From positions 1,612,001-1,676,000 of the forward strand of contig NZ_JABTEX010000001.1 in NCBI RefSeq assembly GCF_015711645.1: a stretch of DNA of 64,000 bases, read 5' to 3'. The notes below the pieces were generated by a model. That model ran no database searches and had not been told where the DNA came from. It saw only the letters and a program-made list of their open reading frames with translations. The position numbers were made by a program, and so were the translations under genes. Each line of letters starts with the position of its first letter. The stretch's first letter is position 1. Below, piece after piece: positions 30,838 through 39,859 of this stretch. Source of the DNA: Planomonospora sp. ID82291. GTDB taxonomy: Bacteria; Actinomycetota; Actinomycetes; Streptosporangiales; Streptosporangiaceae.

Positions 30838-33333
30838 GTGAGCCCGTCTTCTTCCTCACCGTCGCGAGCAGACCCTCTCCTGGCCCGCCTGCTCGGCGTT
30901 CCCGCACGTCGGGAGCGCGTCACCCACGTGGAGCATGTTCCGGCACGTCAGGCCGGTCAGGCCCGATGGCCGGATTGGGTCAGCGAGACGCTGGTTACGC
31001 GCTGGGCGAACCAGGGTATTTTCGGTCTTTGGCCACATCAGGCGGAGGCCGCCGGGCTGGCCCGTCACGGCCGAAACGTGATCATCGCCACAGGCACCGC
31101 CTCGGGCAAGTCCCTCGCCTACCAGGTCCCGGCGCTCAACTCCGTACTGGACGGGGGCACCGCCCTCTATCTGACGCCCACCAAGGCCTTGGCCGCCGAC
31201 CAGCTCCGCGCCCTGGAGGCGCTCGACGTGCCCGGCCTGCGCGCCGCGGCCTACGACGGCGACACGCCCTACGAGGAGCGGGCGTGGATCCGCCGACACG
31301 CCAACTACGTGCTCACCAACCCCGACATGCTCCACCGCGGCCTGCTGCCGGGCCACGCCCGCTGGTCGGGCTTCTGGCGGCGGCTGCGGACGGTCGTGGT
31401 GGACGAGTGCCACGGCTACCGCGGCGTCTTCGGCTCCCACGTGGCGCAGATCCTGCGCCGCCTGCGCCGCGTCTGCACCCGGTACGGCTCGTCCCCGGTG
31501 TTCGTCCTCGCCTCCGCCACGGCCGGCGACCCCGGCGCCTTCGCGATGCGGCTGACGGGCCTTGAGACGGCCGAGGTGACCACGGACACCTCTCCCCGGG
31601 GGTCGATCACCTTCGCCCTCTGGGAGCCGCCCCTGACCGATCTGCGGGGCGAGGGCGGGGCACCCGTACGGCGGCCCGCGGCGGCGGAGACCGCCGACCT
31701 CCTCGCCGACCTCGTCCTCGGCGGGACCCGCACCCTCGCCTTCGTCCGCTCCCGCCGCGCCGCCGAGTCCGTGGCCCTGTCCGCCCGGGCCAGGCTCTCC
31801 GACCTGGCCTCGGACGCGGCCTCCCGGCGGCCCCCCGCGTCCGGGACGGTCCCGGCGGCTTCCGTGCCGGGGACGGACCCGGCGGACCCGGTGGACCCGC
31901 CCGGCCCGACGTCGGGGACAGACCCGGACGCGGGAGGCCCGACGTCGGGGACGGACCCGGACCCGGTGGACCCGCCCGGCCCGACGCCCCCGGCCCTCAC
32001 GGACCTGTCCGGCAAGGTCGCCGCCTACCGGGCCGGGTACCTCGCGGAGGAGCGCCGGGGGCTGGAGCGGGCGCTGCGCTCGGGTGATCTCCTCGGGCTG
32101 GCCACGACCAACGCCCTGGAACTCGGTGTCGACGTCTCGGGGCTGGACGCCGTCCTCATCGCTGGATGGCCGGGGACCCGGGCCTCCCTGTGGCAGCAGG
32201 CCGGTCGGGCGGGCCGCGCCGGCCAGGACGCGCTGGCCGTGCTGGTCGCCAGGGACGATCCGCTCGACACCTACCTGGTCCACCATCCGCAGGCCCTGTT
32301 CGGCCGGCCGGTGGAGGCGATCGTGCTCGATCCCGGCAATCCCTACGTCCTGGGCCCGCACCTGTGCGCGGCGGCCGCCGAGATCCCCCTCACCGAGGAG
32401 GATCTGGAGATCTTCGGTCCCACCTCGAAGGAGGTGCTCGCCTCCCTGGTCGACGACGGCCTGCTCCGGCACCGACCGACGGGGTGGTTCTGGACCAGGC
32501 GGGAGCGGGCGACCGACCTCGCCGACATCCGGGGCTCCGGAGGGTCTCCCGTACAGGTCGTGGAGCTGTCCACCGGCTGCCTCCTGGGGACCGTGGACGA
32601 GTCGTCGGCTCACACGATCGTGCACACCGGAGCCGTCTACCTGCATCAGGGAGAGACCTTCCTCGTCACCGAACTCGATCTGGAGGCGGGCGTCGCGCTG
32701 GTCGAGGCGGGCACCCCCGACTACACGACCTTCGCCAGGGACGTCACCGAGATCTCCGTCCTGGAGTCGTTCCGCTCGCAGGCGCTCGGCCCGGGGGAGC
32801 TGCACTTCGGCGCGGTGGAGGTCACCCGCCAGGTCGTCTCCTACCTCAAGCGCCGCCTGCAGAGCGGCGAGATCCTCGGCGACGAGGCGCTCGACCTGCC
32901 GCCGCGAACGCTGCACACCCGGGCGGTCTGGTGGACGCTGCCCGCCTCGGCGGTCTCGCCTCTGGCCGAGGCCGGGCTGGACCTGGGAGGAGCGGCACAC
33001 GCCGCCGAGCACGCCTCCATCGGCATGCTCCCGCTGTTCGCGACCTGCGACCGGTGGGACATCGGCGGCGTCTCCACCGAGCTCCACGCCGACACCGGCC
33101 TGCTCACCGTGTTCGTCTACGACGGCCATGAGGGCGGCGCGGGCTTCGCCGAACGGGGGTTCGCCCGCGCCTTCGAATGGCTCACCGCGACCAGGGAGGC
33201 CATCGCCTCCTGCGAGTGCGAGCGCGGCTGCCCTTCCTGCATCCAGTCCCCTAAATGCGGAAACGGCAACGATCCCCTGGACAAGGCCGGAGCCCTGCGC
33301 CTCCTGGCCGTCCTGCTCTCGATGGACGGATGA
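30838..33333 (+). CDS. DEAD/DEAH-box helicase with DUF1998/MZB zinc domain (MrfA/Hrq1-like)
   Basis: An 831-residue superfamily-2 helicase: motif I ATGTASGKS, motif II DECH, motif III SATA, and motif VI WQQAGRAGRAGQ. The C-terminal four-cysteine site is CECERGCPSC followed by PKCGNGN. The architecture is that of YprA/MrfA and Hrq1, 3'-5' helicases linked to repair of crosslinks. A Pro/Gly/Asp-rich insertion at about residues 337-385 (repeated GTDPDxxxP units) interrupts the second RecA domain. GTG start at 30838 lacks a ribosome site. Divergent from bldG, the same pairing as in Streptomyces. Confidence 0.94.
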   Translation: MSPSSSSPSRADPLLARLLGVPARRERVTHVEHVPARQAGQARWPDWVSETLVTRWANQGIFGLWPHQAEAAGLARHGRNVIIATGTASGKSLAYQVPALNSVLDGGTALYLTPTKALAADQLRALEALDVPGLRAAAYDGDTPYEERAWIRRHANYVLTNPDMLHRGLLPGHARWSGFWRRLRTVVVDECHGYRGVFGSHVAQILRRLRRVCTRYGSSPVFVLASATAGDPGAFAMRLTGLETAEVTTDTSPRGSITFALWEPPLTDLRGEGGAPVRRPAAAETADLLADLVLGGTRTLAFVRSRRAAESVALSARARLSDLASDAASRRPPASGTVPAASVPGTDPADPVDPPGPTSGTDPDAGGPTSGTDPDPVDPPGPTPPALTDLSGKVAAYRAGYLAEERRGLERALRSGDLLGLATTNALELGVDVSGLDAVLIAGWPGTRASLWQQAGRAGRAGQDALAVLVARDDPLDTYLVHHPQALFGRPVEAIVLDPGNPYVLGPHLCAAAAEIPLTEEDLEIFGPTSKEVLASLVDDGLLRHRPTGWFWTRRERATDLADIRGSGGSPVQVVELSTGCLLGTVDESSAHTIVHTGAVYLHQGETFLVTELDLEAGVALVEAGTPDYTTFARDVTEISVLESFRSQALGPGELHFGAVEVTRQVVSYLKRRLQSGEILGDEALDLPPRTLHTRAVWWTLPASAVSPLAEAGLDLGGAAHAAEHASIGMLPLFATCDRWDIGGVSTELHADTGLLTVFVYDGHEGGAGFAERGFARAFEWLTATREAIASCECERGCPSCIQSPKCGNGNDPLDKAGALRLLAVLLSMDG

Positions 33334-33492
33334 CGGAAGCGGCCCACGACGACCGCGGGAATGGATGACAGAGGCGGCCCACGACGACCGCGGGACAGGT
33401 CGGACGACCCGGCGGGGACCTGGCGGGGACCCGGCGGATGGGTTCAGGGCCGGGCCCCGGCGCCGTTGCGGAACGGCAGCGGGCGGCGCCGT

Positions 33493-35289
33493 TCACGGCT
33501 GCGCTCCACCACCGGAACGGAGCGGACCGGAGCGGAACCGACCGGAGCGGAACCCGCCGGACACTCCGGGATCACGCTCATCCTCCTCACGGTCCTCCGC
33601 CCAGAAGTCCGTCGCACCGGGCTGAGGCCGTTCCCAGAACCCGCTGTCCTCGATCGAGCGGGGCGCGGACGGCAGGTAGCCGTCCCACCGGCCTCCTCCG
33701 CTGCGGACCGCCACAGGAGTGACGCTGCCGATCTCCGGAGCCGGCGCCGCCGCGGGCAGGGCGGAGCCGGTCACCGCGGGGTGCGCGGGCGGGACCTCCC
33801 CGACCGCGCCGCTCTCCTCCGGACGGTCCGCGTGGCCGGTCCGCCCGGGTTCAGAGGCCGCTTCAGGGGCCACTTCAGGGGCCACCGCGTGTCCGGCCGC
33901 CCGCACGACCGACCGCGCCCCGGTGGAACCGGCCTCACCCGGTGACGCCGCACCCGGCGCCTTCCCGTCTCCCCCGGCGAAGGACCGGGGCACGGACCGC
34001 ACGCCTGCGGGGTCTCCGGCCGGTCGCCGGGAGTACGGCATCCGGACCACCGCGAGGATGACCGCTGGACGGCGGGGCCCTGCCGACGGCGGCTCTCCAC
34101 CGGCCGACGGATTCCCCTTCGCCCCGGATCCACCGGTCGCGCGCCCCTCGGCCGGGCGGGTCAGCCACCTGCGGCGAACCCACGCACCGCCGTGCGCACC
34201 CAGAAGCAGCAGGACCATTCCTCCGGCGACCAGAAGCCCGAGGCCGCTCATCCCACCCGTCGCCGACCCGGGCCGACGGCCGGTCGCCGCGCTCCCGACG
34301 GGCGCGGTCTCCGCCGCCTCCGAACCGCTCCCGCTCGTCCCGGTCTCTTCCCCGCCCGTCCCGGAGTCGCCCGTCCCGGAGTCGCCCGTCCTGGAACCGG
34401 CCGCCCCAGCGTCCGTGCCCGCACGGCTCCCGGCCGTCTTCTGCGGCCGGGACGCCTCGCCGGGGGCGGTCTCCGGGGAACGGGCCCGGCTCGTCGCCGC
34501 GTCCGCCTGCGGCAGCCGGGGAAGGCTCTCGACACCGGACCGCCGTTCCCGCCCCCCGCTGTTCGGTTCGTCTCGCCGGACACCGGCGTCACGCCGGTCC
34601 TCGTCGTCCCCCGCGGAGCGTGGGCGCTCCGGCGCCGCGGGAACGGAAACGTTCACCGCCGCCACGGCCGACCGGCCCGAGACGAGGGTGCCGCCTCTGC
34701 CGTCACCCCGGATCGCCCGCACCGTGAACCCGATCCGCCGCCCGGCGGCCTTGGCGGGGAGCACCAGGGTCGCCCTGCACGAACCTCCACCGCACGCCCT
34801 GCTCACGTCCACGGTGCCGACCCTGCCGGTCCGGCTCGTGAAGATCTCATAGCCTCGGAGGTCAGGCTCGGCCCCCCGGCTCCAGGTGAGCGCGACCCGG
34901 TCGCCCCGCAACCGGACGCCCACCCCGCCGGGTACGGCCGGAGGAACGGATTGAACCAGCATCCGGGACGTCTCATCCCATTTCCCGCCCAGCAGCTTGC
35001 CTCGTTCGACGAGTCTGACGGTGTACCGGCCGTTCGGGTGCGTGCGGGGGTCCCAGACGTAGGAGACGCGCCGGTCCCCCTTCGCGACCTGCCTGCCGTT
35101 GATGTGGAGCACGGCGTCGAAGACCAGATCGACCCGGCCTGAGATGGTCACCTTCCGGTCCGAGGTGACCCGCGACGGCATGTCCAGACTCGCCTTGGCG
35201 TGAGCGGGGCCCGCCGTGGCGAGCATCGCGGGGACGGACACGATCGGAGCGATCACCGCCGCGGTGACCAGGCTGCGCACCGTCGTCAC
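33493..35289 (-). CDS. Secreted, membrane-anchored FN3-like protein at end of pilus operon
   Basis: About 598 residues from GTG 35289, with AAGGGG upstream. The signal peptide (VRSLVTAAVIAPIVSVPAML to about AHAKA) is followed by an Ig-like region and a fibronectin-III-like module (about 125-225, RGYEIFTSRTG). A long disordered Ser/Thr/Gly/Glu linker then leads to one membrane helix near residue 345 (GLGLLVAGGMVLLLLGA) and a polar, Pro-rich cytoplasmic tail. It follows the TadE-like gene and may be an accessory surface protein of the pilus. No catalytic motif. Confidence 0.8.
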   Translation of the reverse strand: MTTVRSLVTAAVIAPIVSVPAMLATAGPAHAKASLDMPSRVTSDRKVTISGRVDLVFDAVLHINGRQVAKGDRRVSYVWDPRTHPNGRYTVRLVERGKLLGGKWDETSRMLVQSVPPAVPGGVGVRLRGDRVALTWSRGAEPDLRGYEIFTSRTGRVGTVDVSRACGGGSCRATLVLPAKAAGRRIGFTVRAIRGDGRGGTLVSGRSAVAAVNVSVPAAPERPRSAGDDEDRRDAGVRRDEPNSGGRERRSGVESLPRLPQADAATSRARSPETAPGEASRPQKTAGSRAGTDAGAAGSRTGDSGTGDSGTGGEETGTSGSGSEAAETAPVGSAATGRRPGSATGGMSGLGLLVAGGMVLLLLGAHGGAWVRRRWLTRPAEGRATGGSGAKGNPSAGGEPPSAGPRRPAVILAVVRMPYSRRPAGDPAGVRSVPRSFAGGDGKAPGAASPGEAGSTGARSVVRAAGHAVAPEVAPEAASEPGRTGHADRPEESGAVGEVPPAHPAVTGSALPAAAPAPEIGSVTPVAVRSGGGRWDGYLPSAPRSIEDSGFWERPQPGATDFWAEDREEDERDPGVSGGFRSGRFRSGPLRSGGGAQP

Positions 35290-35854
35290 GACGTTTCCCT
35301 TCGTCGAGGGCCGCAACGCGGCCCTCCTTCGGAGGTGAACGCGAGACGGCATGGACGTGAGGTAAGTAGAACGTTACGTGAGCTCTGCTTCTTTTGGACA
35401 ATGAGTCCAAGAAATGAGTCCAAGAAGTTGTGATCCGATCACGACCTTGCTCCGCTCGGACCCGGCCTCCGCCGCGTCGGGCCTCACCCCCCGGATCGGC
35501 GATGTGGACAGGACCGGCACGTGCCCTGGCCGTGGCCTCGCGACCCCCGATGATCGGAAGTGAGAACCCCACGACCACCCGGACCTCCACCACTCCATCG
35601 ACGCCGGAGGAGCACCGCAGAAGCCTGGCCCCGTTCGCGGCGGCGAGCGCAGTCGCCTCGGCGCATCCCCTGCCGGGCCCGGTGAAGGCGAGCCGTGCGG
35701 CGGCGAGCGCTCCGAGATCGGCGGCCGACTGCGCACGATGACGCGCCGCCCTGGCCGTCCCGGTGAGCACCACCGTCACCGTCAGCATGAAGAGCACCGC
35801 CATGACCGCGACAGTCCAGACCGTCGCCGAACCACGCTCCCGCCGACCCTGCAT
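34973..35854 (-). CDS. TadE-like pilus protein (Rv3654c type) with unusual C-terminal extension
   Basis: The first ~115 residues from ATG 35854 are a typical Rv3654c-type TadE-like protein: RGSATVWTVAVMAVLFMLTV membrane helix, ARHRAQSAADLGALAAARLA, ANGARLLRC, ending ARARAGPV at about 35507, where such proteins normally stop. Here the frame stays open for a further ~178 residues, running about 315 bp into the following gene in another frame. Either a stop/frameshift error or a real run-on. An alternative start at GTG 36004 overlaps the previous stop as GTGA but adds 50 atypical residues. Confidence 0.7.
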   Translation of the reverse strand: MQGRRERGSATVWTVAVMAVLFMLTVTVVLTGTARAARHRAQSAADLGALAAARLAFTGPGRGCAEATALAAANGARLLRCSSGVDGVVEVRVVVGFSLPIIGGREATARARAGPVHIADPGGEARRGGGRVRAEQGRDRITTSWTHFLDSLSKRSRAHVTFYLPHVHAVSRSPPKEGRVAALDEGKRRDDGAQPGHRGGDRSDRVRPRDARHGGPRSRQGESGHAVAGHLGPEGDHLRPGRSGLRRRAPHQRQAGREGGPARLLRLGPPHAPERPVHRQTRRTRQAAGREMG

Positions 35855-36000
35855 CCGCGGCACGCCCCCCTTACCGCACTCCGCGGCCCCGGCGTCCACG
35901 GCCCCGGCGTCCGCGGCACGCCCTCTACCGCACCCCGTCATCCATGAGAGGACTCCTCTCACCACCCCCGCCGCCCCTTTCGTCCGCGGCACGGACTCCC

Positions 36001-36495
36001 TCACCAGCCACCTTCGATACCGGGGCTCCGGTTTCCGGACGAGGAGGCATCAGGACCGCCCTCCGCAGACGAACCCGACCACCCCGCCGATGGGCCCTGC
36101 CCCACGGGCGGGCCCGGCTGCCCCGCCCCCGGCTCGGTGACGGAGACCGCGATCGCGTGGACGGTGACCTCGGGCAGGGAGAGACCCCACCGAGGCCTCA
36201 CGCCGGCCCGTACTTCCACTCGCACGCGCTCGGCATCACGTGTCACCTCCGCCCGCGCTCCCGCCGGGGCGGCCGCGAGGACACCGCTCCGCACCCGCTC
36301 GAGGGTCTCGCCCCTGGACGCGGCCCGCGCCCCCGCCCGGGCCGCGTCCACGCATTCCAGCTGGGCTCCGACCACGGCGATCGCCCACAGCCCCACGGCG
36401 AGGACCACCATCAGAGCCGGCAGCACCGCCGCGGTCTCCGCGGTCACCGACCCTCGGGAGGAGAACCGGGCACCTGCACGGACCATCGGGATCAC
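36001..36495 (-). CDS. TadE-family minor pilin
   Basis: A 164-residue pseudopilin-like protein. The N-terminal RGSVTAETAAVLPALMVVLA is the TadE signature with a processing-type Glu in TAE and a single hydrophobic helix. The middle is ECVDAARAGARAASRGE, and the tail is Ser/Gly-rich. It should be inserted in the membrane and take part in Flp pilus assembly. GTG 36495 has GGGGG 6 bp upstream. ATG 36486 is the alternative. Confidence 0.9.
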   Translation of the reverse strand: MIPMVRAGARFSSRGSVTAETAAVLPALMVVLAVGLWAIAVVGAQLECVDAARAGARAASRGETLERVRSGVLAAAPAGARAEVTRDAERVRVEVRAGVRPRWGLSLPEVTVHAIAVSVTEPGAGQPGPPVGQGPSAGWSGSSAEGGPDASSSGNRSPGIEGGW

Positions 36496-36601
36496 CGGTC
36501 GCCCCCGGACCGGGGATCGGGGCCTTCAGACCGGGATCTCCGACCGGTCGCCTCCAGCCGAGGCCTTCGATCACTCGCCTCCGACCGGGGTGATCCGGTC
36601 C

Positions 36602-36850
36602 TCAAGCCTGAGCCCCCTGACCCGTCGTGTTCAGCGCCCGGTCGATGAGGGCTCTGATCATCTCCTGCACCTCCGGACTCGTCACGACCTTGAAGAGAAG
36701 GGCGGCGAACGCACAGGCGGCGATGGTGCCGACGGCGTATTCGGCGGTGGACATGCCACGGTCGCGGTCCCGCCCGGTGATCAGCGAGAAGCGGTGCCCC
36801 CACCATCTCGCCGACCCGCGCCGGAGACCGCCGGTGCTCGATCCGGTCAT
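36602..36850 (-). CDS. DUF4244 protein, probable Flp-type pilin
   Basis: An 82-residue protein with the class III signal/pilin pattern RDRGMSTAEYAVGTIAACAF, a prepilin-peptidase-like G-M site followed by Glu at +5 and a membrane helix. A short C-terminal domain follows (VQEMIRALIDRAL). Likely the major pilin subunit. The ribosome site AGGAGG is 5 bp before ATG 36850, the strongest in the operon, as expected for the structural subunit. Confidence 0.9.
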   Translation of the reverse strand: MTGSSTGGLRRGSARWWGHRFSLITGRDRDRGMSTAEYAVGTIAACAFAALLFKVVTSPEVQEMIRALIDRALNTTGQGAQA

Positions 36851-36992
36851 CGTTTCCTCCTGGTGATGTGAGGCCGTGCCTTCCGTCTCGGCATCGGCCA
36901 GCCCCAGGTTCCGTGATATTCACATCACCCTGTGGACAAGAGCGGGATTCTGTGGAAAACCAATCCGCGAGCACGTCATCCCTGTGGATAAC

Positions 36993-37799
36993 TCACGGGA
37001 GCATGACCTCGCCCGCGAGACCCGCGACGACCGGGACGATGCCGAGAAGGACGAACGCCGGCAGGAAGCAGAGGCCCAGCGGCGCGACCACCTGGATCCC
37101 CACGCGCCGTGCGGCGGCGGCCGACGCCGCACGGGCCGCGTGCCGGGAGTCGTCGGCGGCCCTCGTCAGCGCGTCGGCCACTGGAGCACCGCTGAGCGCC
37201 GCCCGGCTCATGGTGCGGGCGAGGGGGGCGAGCGCGTGATCATCCGCCAGTACGAGCCAGGCCTGCTCCGGCGCGGCTCCCAGCCTCAGCTGACCGCTCA
37301 CCCGTGCCAGGCGGCCCCCGAGCGGCCCGCCGACCGCCTGGACGGTCACGTCGAGAGCACCGGTGATGGGTTGTCCCGCCCGCAGGCAGGCCACCATGAG
37401 ATCGGCCGCCAGCGGCAGATCGGCCGTGATCCGATCACGCTCCCGGCGCTGCGCCGGCCCTTCCCGTCTCCGCAGGGTCAGCAGCACGGCCGCGCCGCTC
37501 GCGCCTCCCACCACGGCTCCCGCCGCACCTCCCACCGCCAGGAAGACCACCAGCGCCGCGGCGGCCGCGGTCGCGATCCCGCCTCGGCCCTCCGGCCTCC
37601 TGCCGGCCCCGTCCTCTCCGGCGCCGCCGGACCCTCCGCTCCGGTGAAGGCGGGTCCCGGCCTCGGGTGCACCCGCCGGAGGCGACGGATGCGGACGTGC
37701 CCGCCGGAGCCGGTGGACCGGATCACCGGGTGACGTCCACAGCCAGACCGCGGCGGCGGTGAGCACCGCGGCCAGGGTCTCGACCGGAAGACCGTTCAT
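36993..37799 (-). CDS. tadC: Tad pilus inner-membrane platform protein TadC (T2SS-F)
   Basis: A 268-residue GspF/TadC-family protein with membrane helices at the N-terminus (VETLAAVLTAAAVWLW), centre (AALVVFLAVGGAAGAV) and C-terminus (LGLCFLPAFVLLGIVPVVAG). The T2SSF helical domain is between (ITADLPLAADLMVACLRAGQ). Ribosome site AAGGA before ATG 37799. Works with TadB and the TadA ATPase. Confidence 0.92.
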   Translation of the reverse strand: MNGLPVETLAAVLTAAAVWLWTSPGDPVHRLRRARPHPSPPAGAPEAGTRLHRSGGSGGAGEDGAGRRPEGRGGIATAAAAALVVFLAVGGAAGAVVGGASGAAVLLTLRRREGPAQRRERDRITADLPLAADLMVACLRAGQPITGALDVTVQAVGGPLGGRLARVSGQLRLGAAPEQAWLVLADDHALAPLARTMSRAALSGAPVADALTRAADDSRHAARAASAAAARRVGIQVVAPLGLCFLPAFVLLGIVPVVAGLAGEVMLP

Positions 37800-37934
37800 G
37801 AGGAGTCCTTCTCGGCGGGCGGTCGGCGGTGAAGCAGGAAGGCCGACCGGCGACGGTTGGAATCCCCTCCCTTCAGGGAGGGGAGCAGGCCGACGACGTC
37901 CACGCGTTCCTCTCCTCCGGCTCGCGCCGGCGGC

Positions 37935-38678
37935 TCAGGCGCGTTCGGCGCGGGTGACGAGACGGCGGGTCCACCACAAGCCGCAGCAATCGAGGAGGAC
38001 GCCGGCCAGCAGGCAGGCCGTCCCTCCCGGACCGCCGAACAGGAAGTCGAGGGGGCGCATGCCCAGCCCCGCCGTCATCGCCAGGCCCAGGATCGGGAGC
38101 CCGGCGAGCAGCCGGGCCGTCGCACGCGGGCCGGCGAGCTGGGCCGCGACGTCCTGGCGATGGGCTTCGGCCTCCCTCAGGGAGACCGCCACCCGGTCGA
38201 CCAGGATGACGAGCCCGCCTCCGACGGTCACCCCCGCCCGCCAGCAGGCGGCCAGTCTCCTGAGCCCTTCACCGCCCCGTTCCGGGGCGATGGCCAGCAG
38301 GGCCGCCGGAACGTCCCCGCCGTCCCGCGCCGCCGCGATCAGGGAGCGGAGCGCCACCGGATCGGGGAACGGCACGGCCGCCCCCGCCCGGATCAGCGCT
38401 TCGTGCGCGGTCCGACCGGCGGCCAGTTCGGCGGCCAGCCCCTGACAGAGCTCCAGGGACGCCGCCCGCCAGGCCACCGCTCTCCGAGACGGCCGGGAGC
38501 GGAGAACCGGCCGCCCCAGCAGGGAGCCGGTCCCTGCCGGGCCGTACCGCCGCCGAGCGGGCGGGCATCGCAACCGTCGTAGGCGGGCGGTCGCCGGATC
38601 GGGGCCCGTCCACAGCCAGGCGGCCGACCCGGCGAGGAGCAGGGCGGCGGCGGTCAGGAACGCGGTCATCGTGATCAC
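37935..38678 (-). CDS. tadB: Tad pilus inner-membrane platform protein TadB (T2SS-F)
   Basis: A 247-residue paralogue of TadC with T2SSF helices (LCQGLAAELAAGRTAHEALI), membrane segments (FLTAAALLLAGSAAWLW and LLAGLPILGLAMTAGLG) and a C-terminal GTACLLAGVLLDCCGLWW helix. GTG 38678 overlaps the tadA stop as GTGA, making the protein begin with ITMTAFLT after its start, in preference to ATG 38669. Confidence 0.92.
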   Translation of the reverse strand: MITMTAFLTAAALLLAGSAAWLWTGPDPATARLRRLRCPPARRRYGPAGTGSLLGRPVLRSRPSRRAVAWRAASLELCQGLAAELAAGRTAHEALIRAGAAVPFPDPVALRSLIAAARDGGDVPAALLAIAPERGGEGLRRLAACWRAGVTVGGGLVILVDRVAVSLREAEAHRQDVAAQLAGPRATARLLAGLPILGLAMTAGLGMRPLDFLFGGPGGTACLLAGVLLDCCGLWWTRRLVTRAERA

Positions 38679-39859
38679 GACCGTGACAGGACGCCGGGGA
38701 CACGGGCCGCGAGGGCGGGCAGCCCCGGGCCCTGGACCACCTGGCCACCGGGAGTGAAGGCGAGTGCCGGCTCGGCCTGGACCAGGCCCGACGGCCGGCG
38801 CGTCATCATGCATATCTCCGCCACCCGGCGACGGCCCCCGGCACGGTCGCGCACCAGATGGACGACGGCGTCCAGCGCCGCGGCGATCTGACTGTGGACC
38901 GCCTCCCGGCTGAGACCCGCGGCACAGGCGAGGGCCTCCAGCCGCGAGGGGACATCGGCCGCCGTGTTGGCGTGCAGCGTGCCGCAGCCTCCCTCGTGCC
39001 CGGTGTTCAGCGCGGCGAGGAGATCGACGACCTCCGCCCCGCGGACCTCGCCGACGACGAGGCGGTCGGGACGCATCCGCAGCGCCTGGCGGACCAGATC
39101 GCGCAGGCCGACGCCTCCGGCACCCTCGATGTTGGCCGGACGCGCCTCCAGCCGCACGACATGGGGGTGCGCGGGTCGCAGCTCCGCGGAGTCCTCGACC
39201 AGGAGCAGGCGGTCGCCGTGGTCCGCCAGCGAGAGCAGCGCCGACAGCAGGGTCGTCTTCCCCGTGCCGGTGCCGCCCGAGACCAGGAAGGCGAGCCGGG
39301 ATTCGACCATCGCGGTGAGCACCGGGACGGCGTCAGGCCCGATCGTTCCCGCCTCGGCGAGGTCGGGGAGGGTGAACGTACGGCGCGGCGGGAGTCTCAG
39401 GGACAGGCAGGTGCCGCCGGGGGCCACCGGCGGCAGCACGGCGTGGAGCCGGACTCCGCCCGCCAGCCTGGCGTCCACGTAGGGGCAGGCGTCGTCGAGG
39501 CGGCGCCCCGCGGCCGACGCCAGCCGTTGCGCGAGCCTGCGGACCGCCTCCTCGTCGGGGAAGGCGACCGGGGTCCGGCGCAGACCGCCGCCGTCGTCGA
39601 TCCAGACCTCGCGCGGGCCGTTCACCAGCACGTCGGTCACCTCCGGTTCGGCCAGCAGCGGCTCCAGCGGGCCGGCGCCGATCAGGTCCGCGCACAGGGC
39701 CCTGGCCACCGCCAGGATCTCGGCGTCGCCCAGCGTCGCCCGTTCGGCCCGGAGCGCCGCGGTGACGTGCGCGGCGCTGGGTTCTGCTCCGCTCCGTGCC
39801 AGTCGGATCCGGACCGCCTCGACCAGTTCGGGCGAAGCGGCGGACGGGACCCGGCTCAC
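38675..39859 (-). CDS. tadA: Tad/Flp pilus assembly ATPase (CpaF/TadA)
   Basis: A 394-residue secretion ATPase: Walker A SGGTGTGKTTLLSA, Asp box LLVEDSAEL, Walker B-like RPDRLVVGEVRGAE and His box GHEGGCGTLHANT. It powers pilus extension or retraction. GTG 39859 overlaps the ssd stop as GTGA and begins SRVPSAASPELVEA. Widely annotated with Ssd as a pair in actinobacteria. Confidence 0.96.
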   Translation of the reverse strand: MSRVPSAASPELVEAVRIRLARSGAEPSAAHVTAALRAERATLGDAEILAVARALCADLIGAGPLEPLLAEPEVTDVLVNGPREVWIDDGGGLRRTPVAFPDEEAVRRLAQRLASAAGRRLDDACPYVDARLAGGVRLHAVLPPVAPGGTCLSLRLPPRRTFTLPDLAEAGTIGPDAVPVLTAMVESRLAFLVSGGTGTGKTTLLSALLSLADHGDRLLLVEDSAELRPAHPHVVRLEARPANIEGAGGVGLRDLVRQALRMRPDRLVVGEVRGAEVVDLLAALNTGHEGGCGTLHANTAADVPSRLEALACAAGLSREAVHSQIAAALDAVVHLVRDRAGGRRRVAEICMMTRRPSGLVQAEPALAFTPGGQVVQGPGLPALAARVPGVLSRS

